The notes under the pieces were generated by a model, which worked only from the letters and a program-made list of their open reading frames with translations, made no database searches and had not been told where the DNA came from. The position numbers and the translations under genes are program-made. A stretch of DNA of 7,178 nt from Chamaesiphon sp031376885 (GTDB lineage Bacteria; Cyanobacteriota; Cyanobacteriia; Cyanobacteriales; Chamaesiphonaceae), in contig JANMEL010000149.1 of the NCBI GenBank assembly GCA_031376885.1, positions 1-7,178 on the forward strand, written 5' to 3'. Shown piece after piece: positions 1 through 5,880 of the stretch. The stretch's first letter is position 1, and each line of letters opens with the position of its first letter.

Positions 1-52
1 TAGAAATGCAGGGTAGGGGCAATTCATGAATTGCCCCTACCCTGCATTTCTA
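1..52. repeat. Perfect 52-bp palindrome at the window edge
   Basis: The first 26 bases are the exact reverse complement of the next 26, with no spacer; the centre is TCATGA and the arms contain GGGTAGGGGCAATT. As RNA this would form a very stable hairpin, so it could also terminate or stabilise a transcript arriving from the left. Short palindromes with a GTAGGGGCAATT-type arm are, from memory, common dispersed repeats in cyanobacterial genomes. Both ends are TA, which would fit the TA target duplication of an IS630/Tc1-type miniature element, but this is inference. The palindrome begins at base 1, so it may extend beyond the window. No coding capacity is seen in it. Confidence 0.85.
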
Positions 53-90
53 GGCACAGGCAATGTGACAATCTTGTATGTATACGGTAG

Positions 91-120
91 TTGCCATCAC
101 CCGATCGAATTCAGTATACA
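91..120 (+). promoter_or_regulatory. Candidate promoter for scpA
   Basis: TTGCCA at 91-96 (five of six against TTGACA) is followed after 18 bases by TATACA at 115-120 (four of six against TATAAT). Transcription would start near 127, giving a leader of about 80 bases before the scpA ATG. The match is ordinary for AT-rich intergenic DNA, so the call is tentative. Confidence 0.33.
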
Positions 121-141
121 TAAAATATCCCGATCTGCAAG

Positions 142-176
142 ACTAATTACGCTGAATTTAGGGTAGAGTAATTAGT
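142..176 (+). promoter_or_regulatory. Inverted repeat in the scpA leader
   Basis: ACTAATTAC at 142-150 is the exact reverse complement of GTAATTAGT at 168-176, with 17 bases between. If the promoter at 91-120 is real, this falls in the 5' untranslated leader, about 30 bases before the start codon. It could be an RNA stem-loop or a two-half-site operator. The arms are AT-rich, so the stem would be only moderately stable. Function is unknown. Confidence 0.4.
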
Positions 177-205
177 GAGCAACTAAGCCAAGACGCATTT
201 ACTCA

Positions 206-1048
206 ATGGTATTCACTCCAACGCGAAATCAGATCGAACGGCACCCCGAACCCCAGGTAAATCCCCATACCCTGGCAGAAATGGGGATTGCGATGTTGAT
301 AGATCTCGCTCAAAGGGGGGAAATCGATCCTTGGGATGTGGGAGTCATCGAGGCGATCGATCGACACCTCAGCAAACTTCCCCTCGAAGCTAATGCCACT
401 CTAGCCCACAAGCAAAGCAATCTATCCCAGTCAGGGCAAGCATTTCTGTGGGCGGCGATGCTCGTACTGCTCAAAGCAAATAGCCTCGAACAAAGTCAGT
501 CCCCAGCCGAAGACTTAGACTTTATCGAAGAGGAACTAGAATTTGAAACCATCTCTACAGGCGGTTTACCGCGCAATTTAGAGCATCATATTCGTCGCCG
601 CCTCACATCCCCCCCACGCCAAACCCGCCCTGTCACCCTCCAAGATCTGATCCATCAGCTACGCCAAATCGCTGATAAAGTTGGAAATCCGGATCCTCGT
701 CGTCGCTCCCTGCGTGGCAAAGCGATGTCCGTCAAAAAAGCCACCGAAACGATCGCCGGATTAGCTCATGACGAAAATTTGACCGAAATGGCGGCATTGG
801 TGGCTGGGTTTTTGGTATCCTTTACCAGTGAAAGTGAACTATGGACACTAGATGAATTAGTCAACCTTTGGTCTGATAAATTCCCCGCCGCACCAGGTCA
901 AATTCATGGGATCAATCACGATCGAGTCGGTGTATTCTGGGCATTACTCCTATTGTCAGCTCAATCCAAAGTAGAATTAGACCAAACCGAGTTCTACCAA
1001 ACCCTCACTATCCGCAGACTGCACGAAGATTCGATCGAAATGAACTAA
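206..1048 (+). CDS. Segregation and condensation protein A (ScpA)
   Basis: Kleisin-family subunit of the bacterial SMC-ScpA-ScpB condensin complex. It bridges SMC heads and helps organise and separate replicated chromosomes in the cytoplasm. The protein is 280 residues, close to the usual ScpA length of about 250-270. The N-terminal SMC-binding part is recognised by residues 27-55, which contain LIDLAQRGEIDPWDVGVIEA, the cyanobacterial version of the 'LLxLIxxxEIDIxDIPI' ScpA motif. A helical segment follows (about 78-115, ending in an acidic stretch), then a basic linker with RRR at 130-132 and 165-167. The C-terminal winged-helix part spans about 213-272, with helix VGVFWALLLLSAQSKVELDQ. No clear Shine-Dalgarno precedes ATG 206. 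It is kept because the ScpA motif begins about 25 residues in, although ATG 281 (Met26) could also initiate. A sugar nucleotidyltransferase gene follows after 136 bp on the same strand. The family assignment rests on motif recognition. Confidence 0.87.
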   Translation: MVFTPTRNQIERHPEPQVNPHTLAEMGIAMLIDLAQRGEIDPWDVGVIEAIDRHLSKLPLEANATLAHKQSNLSQSGQAFLWAAMLVLLKANSLEQSQSPAEDLDFIEEELEFETISTGGLPRNLEHHIRRRLTSPPRQTRPVTLQDLIHQLRQIADKVGNPDPRRRSLRGKAMSVKKATETIAGLAHDENLTEMAALVAGFLVSFTSESELWTLDELVNLWSDKFPAAPGQIHGINHDRVGVFWALLLLSAQSKVELDQTEFYQTLTIRRLHEDSIEMN

Positions 1049-1184
1049 TTGCTAGTCAGACAAATATTCAACTATCGCCACTTCGATCTCTGCTGTACTA
1101 GACATTCTCGCGCCCATAGCGTCTGGGATCCAATCGCTGCTAAAGTAGATAAGATGGGGAGCTTACTATAAGCGAAATTTTAAT

Positions 1185-2381
1185 ATGAAAGCTATGATTC
1201 TGGCTGCCGGAAAAGGCACCCGCGTTCGACCGATTACCTACACTATCCCCAAACCACTGATTCCGATTCTGCACAAACCAGTAATGGAATTTCTGGTAGA
1301 CTTGCTCAAAGAGCATGGTTTTGACGAAATCATGGTCAATGTCAGTCATCTCGCCAAAGAAATTGAAAGTTATTTCCATGATGGGCAACGGTTTGGTGTC
1401 CAAATTGCCTATTCCTTTGAAGGCACGATTCGGGAAGATGGAGAGCTAGAGGGTAAAGCATTGGGTTCGGCTGGCGGAATGCGGCAGATTCAAGACTTCA
1501 ACCCATTTTTTGACGATACATTTGTGGTCTTATGCGGCGACGCACTCATCGATCTAGATTTGACTGCGGCTGTCAAATGGCACAAGGAAAAGGGTTCCCT
1601 CGCTACTGTAGTGATGAAATCTGTCTCCCGCGAGGAAGTTTCTAGTTATGGGGTAGTCGTTACTGATGAAAACGGCAAAATCAAAGCTTTCCAAGAAAAA
1701 CCTGCCATTGAAGAAGCACTTAGTACGGATATAAATACAGGCATTTATATCTTTGAGCCAGAAATATTTGATTATATCCCTGTTGGACAGGAATATGATA
1801 TTGGTGGCGATTTATTTCCCAAGTTGGTAGAATTGGGTGCCCCTTTTTATGGCATCGCGATGGATTTCCAGTGGGTTGATATTGGGAAAGTCCCCGATTA
1901 TTGGCAAGCAATTCGGAGTGTACTAATGGGTGAGGTCAAACATGTACCTATTCCCGGACATCAAGTGAAACCAGGCATTTATACAGGTATTAATGTTGCT
2001 GTAAATTGGGATAAAGTAGATATTACTGGCCCAGTCTACATCGGTGGCATGACCGCAATTGAAGATGGTGCTAAGATTACTGGGCCGACAATGATCGGTC
2101 GTAATTGCCATATCTGTAGTGATACTCATATCGATAATAGCGTCATCTTTGAGTACTCTCGAATTGCTGCTGGGGTAACTTTGTCTGATAAATTAGTATT
2201 CGGTCGCTATTGTGTCGATAAAAATGGTTCGACGATCGATGTTCAGGCTGCTTCCCTCGATTGGCTAATTACCGATACTCGTCAACCGATCGAAAGCATT
2301 CCTAATATATCCCCATTAGCCGCCAAATCTGTCGCCAAAATCTTCGACGGGGACGCAAATTCAGACACAACTACTTTCTAG
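1185..2381 (+). CDS. NDP-sugar synthase (mannose-1-phosphate guanylyltransferase-like)
   Basis: Predicted cytoplasmic nucleotidyltransferase that joins a sugar-1-phosphate to an NTP, releasing pyrophosphate and giving an NDP-sugar for polysaccharide, lipopolysaccharide or glycan synthesis. The N-terminal Rossmann-like domain shows the family signature: LAAGKGTRVRPITYTIPKPL at residues 6-25 (the G-x-G-T-R-x-R-P loop and the K-P of the active site), GSAGG at 94-98, the metal-binding GD at 118-119, EKP at 171-173, NTG at 184-186 and WVDIG at 230-234. A short acidic insertion, IREDGELEGKA, at 82-92 precedes the GSAGG loop. Residues about 280-340 contain hexapeptide-like repeats of a left-handed beta-helix (GPVYIGG, GPTMIGR, SVIFEYS). 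The length of 398 suits the two-domain synthases. Sugar and nucleotide specificity cannot be read from the sequence; GDP-mannose is the usual annotation for this cyanobacterial group. No good Shine-Dalgarno or promoter was found in the 136 bp before it, so co-transcription with scpA is possible. Confidence 0.85.
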   Translation: MKAMILAAGKGTRVRPITYTIPKPLIPILHKPVMEFLVDLLKEHGFDEIMVNVSHLAKEIESYFHDGQRFGVQIAYSFEGTIREDGELEGKALGSAGGMRQIQDFNPFFDDTFVVLCGDALIDLDLTAAVKWHKEKGSLATVVMKSVSREEVSSYGVVVTDENGKIKAFQEKPAIEEALSTDINTGIYIFEPEIFDYIPVGQEYDIGGDLFPKLVELGAPFYGIAMDFQWVDIGKVPDYWQAIRSVLMGEVKHVPIPGHQVKPGIYTGINVAVNWDKVDITGPVYIGGMTAIEDGAKITGPTMIGRNCHICSDTHIDNSVIFEYSRIAAGVTLSDKLVFGRYCVDKNGSTIDVQAASLDWLITDTRQPIESIPNISPLAAKSVAKIFDGDANSDTTTF

Positions 2382-2456
2382 TAAATTATATCGGCTGTTG
2401 AAAATGCTCGCGGTGCTGTAATTTTTCACAAAATATCACCTATTCGCATCCACAAA

Positions 2457-2485
2457 ATAGATGGTGGACATTACCCATCATCTAT
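2457..2485. terminator. Stem-loop terminator between convergent genes
   Basis: Bases 2457-2467 pair with 2475-2485 around a 7-base loop, giving an 11-bp stem on the plus strand that includes one G-U pair (2464 with 2478). It lies 75 bp after the stop of the NDP-sugar synthase and is followed by CTTTATTCTTT, a broken U-tract. In the minus direction the stem begins 10 bp after the stop of the acidic-protein gene and is followed by TTTTG, but the G-U pair becomes a C-A mismatch. It therefore looks like a bidirectional factor-independent terminator that works better for the plus-strand gene. The stem is AT-rich, hence moderate confidence. Confidence 0.6.
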
Positions 2486-2494
2486 CTTTATTCT

Positions 2495-3637
2495 TTAGCC
2501 AATCCATGTTTCATTTGATATAGTATATCCCGATGGTGAATTTACTAGCTCTAGTATATTAGCTAGACGTTGATAAAAAGTGATTAGTTCATCTTGAATT
2601 TCTGGAATGGCAATAGCAACATCCCCATCATCTAAATTATCAGGTGGTGATGTTTTGGCAAACATATTATATCTTCGGTTGGATACCTTATGTCTTCGCG
2701 ATTCTGCGAGCAATATACCAAAACCTCTCATTTCATAGTAAGTTTCTGGATCGGCAAGAATTATTATTCCGTCTTGAACTTCTCGATCGAATATAGCATA
2801 CCTCTCTTGCTCTGCTTTTTGATATTCAGATACTTCGTCATCATACCAATGAGTCTCTACACAATACAAGATCCAATCTGGTTGAGAGAGATTAGCCAGA
2901 TCTTCCAACACCATTTTAGTAATGTCTGGAAGCAGCTCTGGTTCTAAAATTGATATAGATCTACCATCAGCGATAAATAAATATTTTGTTGGATATTCTG
3001 ACGATCCATTATTTACTAAATTATGTATAATTTGATTAAAATCATACCAAATTCCATTAATATTTGAATATTCAGCAATGTTTTCAGAGACTGAGTTTAG
3101 CTCATTTATCGAGTCTTGGTAATCTGGATAACAAAGTAATCTAATAATTATTTCGATTGTCTCTCTGTCGGCTCCTGCGTCATCTTCTGGTAGATTATTG
3201 AGTTCCTGCTCAGTTAGCGGATAATATCTTTCATCAAAAGATTCGATAGATAAGATCTGTGAATGATATTCTTCAGTAAAAGATTCGATCGATAAGATTT
3301 TTTGCTTTAGTAGTAAATTAACTCCATCATCTTCTTCATATCGTTCTAAATTGTCATCATCTAGTTCCTCAGTGCTTCCATCGTAAATATACCATTCTGA
3401 TAAACGACCTAACTGTACTAACTTGAGTGCGGATTGCAGATTATCGCTATATGTTTCTTGTGTCCATTCATCATGATATTTTTTAAAGTCATCGGTTTCG
3501 ATTTTATCGATCGATTCCCTTATTAATGCAGTTATCATATCCGGATCGGCACTGTTGCTGTATATACTTTCGACTATCGGTTGTATTTGTCGATATTTAT
3601 CCAGATCGAACACTCTAACATAACAGGTGACATCCAT
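2495..3637 (-). CDS. Acidic hypothetical protein, family not recognised
   Basis: I do not recognise this 380-residue protein. It has no signal peptide or membrane segment, so it is probably cytoplasmic. By hand count it has 78 Asp+Glu against 29 Lys+Arg, a net charge near -49, with acidic runs at about 81-105 (ELDDDNLERYEEDD) and 151-160. The only basic patch is at 304-328 (R304, R314, R315, K317, R321, R322, K328). A 14-residue tandem duplication lies at 114-127 and 128-141, both starting ILSIESF. Tyr and Ile are frequent. The N-terminus MDVTCYVRVFDLDKYRQ and segment YLFIADGRSISI at 219-230 look like ordered beta/alpha structure. The gene is poorer in GC than its neighbours (sampled 60-base lines give 12, 17 and 23 G+C, against 26 in one sampled line of the NDP-sugar synthase), which suggests transfer or weak selection. 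No strong Shine-Dalgarno precedes the ATG, but a good promoter lies just upstream. It runs convergent to the NDP-sugar synthase. Confidence 0.75.
   Translation of the reverse strand: MDVTCYVRVFDLDKYRQIQPIVESIYSNSADPDMITALIRESIDKIETDDFKKYHDEWTQETYSDNLQSALKLVQLGRLSEWYIYDGSTEELDDDNLERYEEDDGVNLLLKQKILSIESFTEEYHSQILSIESFDERYYPLTEQELNNLPEDDAGADRETIEIIIRLLCYPDYQDSINELNSVSENIAEYSNINGIWYDFNQIIHNLVNNGSSEYPTKYLFIADGRSISILEPELLPDITKMVLEDLANLSQPDWILYCVETHWYDDEVSEYQKAEQERYAIFDREVQDGIIILADPETYYEMRGFGILLAESRRHKVSNRRYNMFAKTSPPDNLDDGDVAIAIPEIQDELITFYQRLANILELVNSPSGYTISNETWIG
3215..3298 (-). repeat. 42-bp tandem duplication inside the acidic-protein gene
   Basis: Units 3257-3298 and 3215-3256 encode residues 114-127 and 128-141; nine of fourteen residues agree. 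The first 21 bases of each unit (3278-3298 and 3236-3256) differ at a single third-codon position and both encode ILSIESF. The second halves have drifted. This is an in-frame duplication of one short helical or strand segment, probably fairly old because the back half has diverged. Confidence 0.8.
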
Positions 3638-3667
3638 CTGAATTCATCCAGCACTATTTACTGCTTT

Positions 3668-3695
3668 AGTATACCTATCAATTCACTTATGTCGA
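3668..3695 (-). promoter_or_regulatory. Sigma70-type promoter of the acidic-protein gene
   Basis: Reading the minus strand, TCGACA (3695-3690, five of six against TTGACA) is followed after 16 bases by TATACT (3673-3668, five of six against TATAAT). The predicted start is near 3661, leaving a leader of about 24 bases before the ATG at 3637. This is the best-matching complete -35/-10 pair in the window. It implies that the gene is transcribed independently of the lipoprotein gene upstream. Confidence 0.6.
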
Positions 3696-3738
3696 TCGCC
3701 AAAATTGTTAGCACACAATCCAAATCACAGAGATCGAT

Positions 3739-5361
3739 CTAGATCGTCTTATTATCTACTGGTTTACTATTTCGATTCGCTGAGTCCCGCCAAGCTTGAA
3801 CCTTCGCCAGCGTTGTATCGATCGCATTGCCCACCCAAATCTGAATATTGTTGCCGAATCTTTGCACTTTAGGGGGAATAGAATTTATAAACTCTCTGGT
3901 TTTGACTCCAGCAGTTTTGAATAATTCTACTGCTTGAGTCTGCCAATTGTTCTCATCGCCATTTTCAACCACAGGCGCAGATCCAACCGGATTGACCATA
4001 ATTGGCTCAGGGCTAAATTTTTTGACTGACTTAGGTTCTGGCTCACTAGCTATGACTGGATTGGGTGTGGGAATTGTTTCAGGTGAGGGTGTTTCGACGA
4101 TCTGGGCGGGAGGATTCACCGCTACGGGGGCTGGTGTCGCCACTGGGGTCGGTTGAGGAATAGAAATGGGTTTTGGGCTAATAGTAGCTGGTGTCGGTGT
4201 TGGCGACGGCAAAGGTTTGGGTTGAGCGATCGCCGTCGGCTGTGGAGATTGAGCTGGTGCTAAAGTCGGCTCAATTATTGGCGGCGATGGAATTACAATT
4301 GGGCTAGGAATTGGCTCGATCTTCGGTGCAGGTATTGGTGTGGATTCGTTGGCGGAGCCTCTCGGAACGAGAATCGCCGATGGTGTTGTTTCAGCAATTA
4401 GTGGTGCTGAGTAATTTGGATCTACCAAGCTCATCGCCAGAGTGGGATTCAATTCGCCGCGAACTAGCTTTGCTAGGGTGTCTTTAGTTTGAGGATCATA
4501 GGTGACGATCGACACTGTATCGTTGTAGACATTGGGGATTGGATTACCGCGATCGTCTACTAGTTCCAATTTCACCCAATTTTTACCTAGCTTAAAGCCT
4601 TGCAGATAAATAGGTGCCCATCGATCGAGGATGAACTGTTGACCATTGACAGTCGCGCGAATTCTCCAGTCGGGTAAACTACTATCGCTCCCTTTCGCCA
4701 CTAGATGGGAAGGTGCATTGCTCAAGTAATAGTCGAGCATAATCGGCTCAGAACTATATATACCCGTCGGACGACTATATGTTAGTAGCGGTTGTTGGGG
4801 ATTAGGATTATTTTCGGCGGTTTTGGTGAGTACGTGGAAAGTCGTTTGAGCATATGCGCCTTCATTTTTGAAGCTTTCATGCCAAGGGCGAGAGGCGAAT
4901 ACACGTAAACTGTGGGTTCCAGCCGTTAAATTTTTAAACACCAGGGGTTGAGTTAGATCGTACACTCCCTGGTAAGTCTGTTTGTCGAGAATGACGTGTA
5001 AATGATTGCCCAATCCCAGTTCGGGATGTTTGAATAGAGGGAGATCGTTGACCTTTAATTTTACAGTAACTCGATCGTCCAATAATACTTCATCAGCTTT
5101 CGGACTGAGGATCTGGACTTGGGGCTGATATTTTTCGAGAGTAGGAGCTAGTTTAGCGATGGTCGCGGGAGCATTTACTTCTGACAATGGGCCGTCTGTT
5201 GTAGCTAGCTTGCTATTACCAGCCGTCATAGTTGATGAATCGGTTGTCGTTACCGAAGATTTGGCGCAACTTGTCATGCCGATCGCCAACATCAGCACTA
5301 AACAAGATCCCACTAACTGAGAAATCAATTTCCACTTCAGCTTCGCTCCCAACACCCGCAC
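3739..5361 (-). CDS. Predicted lipoprotein with proline-rich spacer
   Basis: I recognise no named family. Residues 1-32 form a lipoprotein signal: Lys at 7, 9 and 11, a hydrophobic core at 13-28, and the lipobox MTSC ending at Cys32. The mature protein is thus probably lipid-anchored outside the plasma membrane. A Ser/Thr-rich linker (33-60) leads to a beta-rich domain at about 78-178 with GNHLHVILD, LTAGTHSLRVFASRPWHES and conserved-looking His residues, reminiscent of Ig-like or DUF4399-type extracytoplasmic domains. A second beta-rich stretch covers 190-290. Residues 341-460 contain 38 prolines in P-x-P spacing, an extended spacer. The last 70 residues (NNWQTQAVELFKTAG onward) look amphipathic and helical. 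The listed start is GTG 5361. GTG 5355 or TTG 5352 fits better the AGAGGTG Shine-Dalgarno (5365-5359), which overlaps GTG 5361; either keeps the signal peptide. It is transcribed divergently from psaA. An adhesion or cell-wall-spanning role is inference only. Confidence 0.8.
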   Translation of the reverse strand: MRVLGAKLKWKLISQLVGSCLVLMLAIGMTSCAKSSVTTTDSSTMTAGNSKLATTDGPLSEVNAPATIAKLAPTLEKYQPQVQILSPKADEVLLDDRVTVKLKVNDLPLFKHPELGLGNHLHVILDKQTYQGVYDLTQPLVFKNLTAGTHSLRVFASRPWHESFKNEGAYAQTTFHVLTKTAENNPNPQQPLLTYSRPTGIYSSEPIMLDYYLSNAPSHLVAKGSDSSLPDWRIRATVNGQQFILDRWAPIYLQGFKLGKNWVKLELVDDRGNPIPNVYNDTVSIVTYDPQTKDTLAKLVRGELNPTLAMSLVDPNYSAPLIAETTPSAILVPRGSANESTPIPAPKIEPIPSPIVIPSPPIIEPTLAPAQSPQPTAIAQPKPLPSPTPTPATISPKPISIPQPTPVATPAPVAVNPPAQIVETPSPETIPTPNPVIASEPEPKSVKKFSPEPIMVNPVGSAPVVENGDENNWQTQAVELFKTAGVKTREFINSIPPKVQRFGNNIQIWVGNAIDTTLAKVQAWRDSANRNSKPVDNKTI

Positions 5362-5365
5362 CTCT
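5359..5365 (-). promoter_or_regulatory. Shine-Dalgarno that decides the lipoprotein start
   Basis: AGAGGTG on the minus strand is a good match to the ribosomal anti-Shine-Dalgarno. It overlaps the GTG at 5361, so that codon is unlikely to be the true start. Spacing is 3 bases to GTG 5355 (5 from AGAGG) and 6 bases to TTG 5352. The real protein is therefore probably 537 or 538 residues. Confidence 0.5.
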
Positions 5366-5454
5366 GCCTGACGACTTAATAGACTGTGCCTATCTTACTA
5401 GGGTTAGCCAATCTTTTGGCGATTGTGTCTCAAATCTAGTGCGTGTCCGTAGCA

Positions 5455-5472
5455 ATTATAACTTTTTGTAAA
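5455..5472 (-). promoter_or_regulatory. HLR1-like site over a TATAAT, lipoprotein gene promoter
   Basis: On the minus strand the bases read TTTACAAA, two bases, then GTTATAAT. Against the HLR1 consensus (G/T)TTACA(A/T)(A/T)-N2-(G/T)TTACA(A/T)(A/T), the first half matches 8 of 8 and the second 7 of 8. HLR1 is bound by RpaB, an OmpR-type regulator of light-responsive genes. The second half contains a perfect TATAAT (5460-5455) that could be the -10 of the lipoprotein gene, with a start near 5448 and a leader of about 90 bases; no good -35 is present. A site on top of the -10 would be expected to repress. Binding is inferred, not shown. Confidence 0.42.
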
Positions 5473-5621
5473 TCTGACCTGAGAAATATTCGATCCACCA
5501 CGGCGATATTTCTCACAACTTTACAATCGACATTTTATATAGATATGTAAACAAATCGGGGGATCGCCCACCTAGAAAAGATCTATTTAGGCAGTTGAGA
5601 CAGACTCGATCGGTTTAAACC

Positions 5622-5650
5622 TTGACGCAGAGCGAATCAGACCGCATTAT
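5622..5650 (+). promoter_or_regulatory. Candidate distal psaA promoter
   Basis: TTGACG (5622-5627, five of six) is followed after exactly 17 bases by CATTAT (5645-5650, four of six). Transcription would start near 5657, about 325 bases before the psaA ATG. The -35 overlaps the right end of a perfect 10-bp palindrome, GGTTTAAACC (5612-5621). This would be the distal promoter of a tandem pair. The -10 is mediocre, so the call is tentative. Confidence 0.33.
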
Positions 5651-5743
5651 TACGTTTGTTTAAAAAAAGTGAATTCACCTTGACTTTGAGACAGATCGAA
5701 GTGGTTAAGGGAAAGGTTTAACCAATTTGAAGAGCGACTTTGA

Positions 5744-5790
5744 ACTATTGTTAACAAATAGTGGGTAATAGTCATTCCTCAACCTATAAT
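5744..5790 (+). promoter_or_regulatory. Proximal psaA promoter with upstream operator-like repeats
   Basis: A perfect -10, TATAAT, lies at 5785-5790, with no recognisable -35 at the usual spacing; the start would be near 5797. In place of a -35 there is a near-palindrome at 5744-5762 (ACTATTGTT against AACAAATAGT, one extra A). AATAGT then recurs at 5757-5762 and 5767-5772, one helical turn apart. A -10 lacking a -35 but preceded by tandem 10-bp-spaced motifs is typical of activator-dependent promoters bound by OmpR-type response regulators. Which regulator binds here is not known. The repeats do not match HLR1 well. Confidence 0.5.
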
Positions 5791-5818
5791 TCAACAACAG
5801 CAGCACTTTTAAATGAAT

Positions 5819-5880
5819 CTGTTTATTTATCCAAGTGCAGCTCGTAACTTACACATCAACTTACGTTGGTAAATAAGCGG
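5819..5880 (+). promoter_or_regulatory. Long hairpin in the presumed psaA leader
   Basis: Bases 5819-5829 pair with 5870-5880 (11 bp, two of them G-U). After one bulged T at 5830, 5831-5834 pair with 5866-5869. An inner stem, CGTAA (5843-5847) with TTACG (5861-5865), can stack inside. The element begins about 20 bases after the predicted start and lies about 100 bases before the ATG. AACTTAC occurs twice within it (5846-5852 and 5858-5864). It could stabilise the mRNA or take part in translational control; no known riboswitch class is recognised. Confidence 0.45.

Noticed and set aside
1049..1184. Separate promoter for the NDP-sugar synthase (TAAGAT at 1150-1155 or TATAAG at 1167-1172)
   Set aside because: No -35 at acceptable spacing, and the second would leave almost no leader; co-transcription with scpA is at least as likely.
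1140..1403. Minus-strand open frame over the start of the NDP-sugar synthase
   Set aside because: It is antisense to the signature-bearing N-terminus of a clear enzyme, with low-complexity content and no upstream signals.
2495..3637. Acidic protein as an immunity protein or DNA-mimic anti-defence protein
   Set aside because: Net negative charge alone is not evidence; there is no neighbouring toxin, restriction or phage gene and no recognised motif.
3731..3746. Overlapping palindromes AGATCGATCT and CGATCTAGATCG at the end of the lipoprotein gene as a terminator
   Set aside because: Spacerless short palindromes with no U-tract; they are better explained by the general GATC/CGATCG bias.
3947..4156. 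Gly/Thr-rich plus-strand open frame
   Set aside because: It is the complement of the proline-rich spacer codons; the repetitive composition comes from the real gene.
5232..5471. Open frame on the plus strand across the lipoprotein start
   Set aside because: It overlaps the signal-peptide coding region of the lipoprotein gene antisense, has no family resemblance, and runs into the divergent promoter.
5520..5555. Further HLR1-like halves (TTTACAAT at 5520-5527; TTTACATA on the minus strand near 5550)
   Set aside because: Each has one good half, but the partner half at 10-bp spacing is poor, so they are not called as sites.
5680..5710. TTGACT at 5680-5685 as the -35 of another psaA promoter
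   Set aside because: No reasonable -10 lies 16-19 bases downstream.
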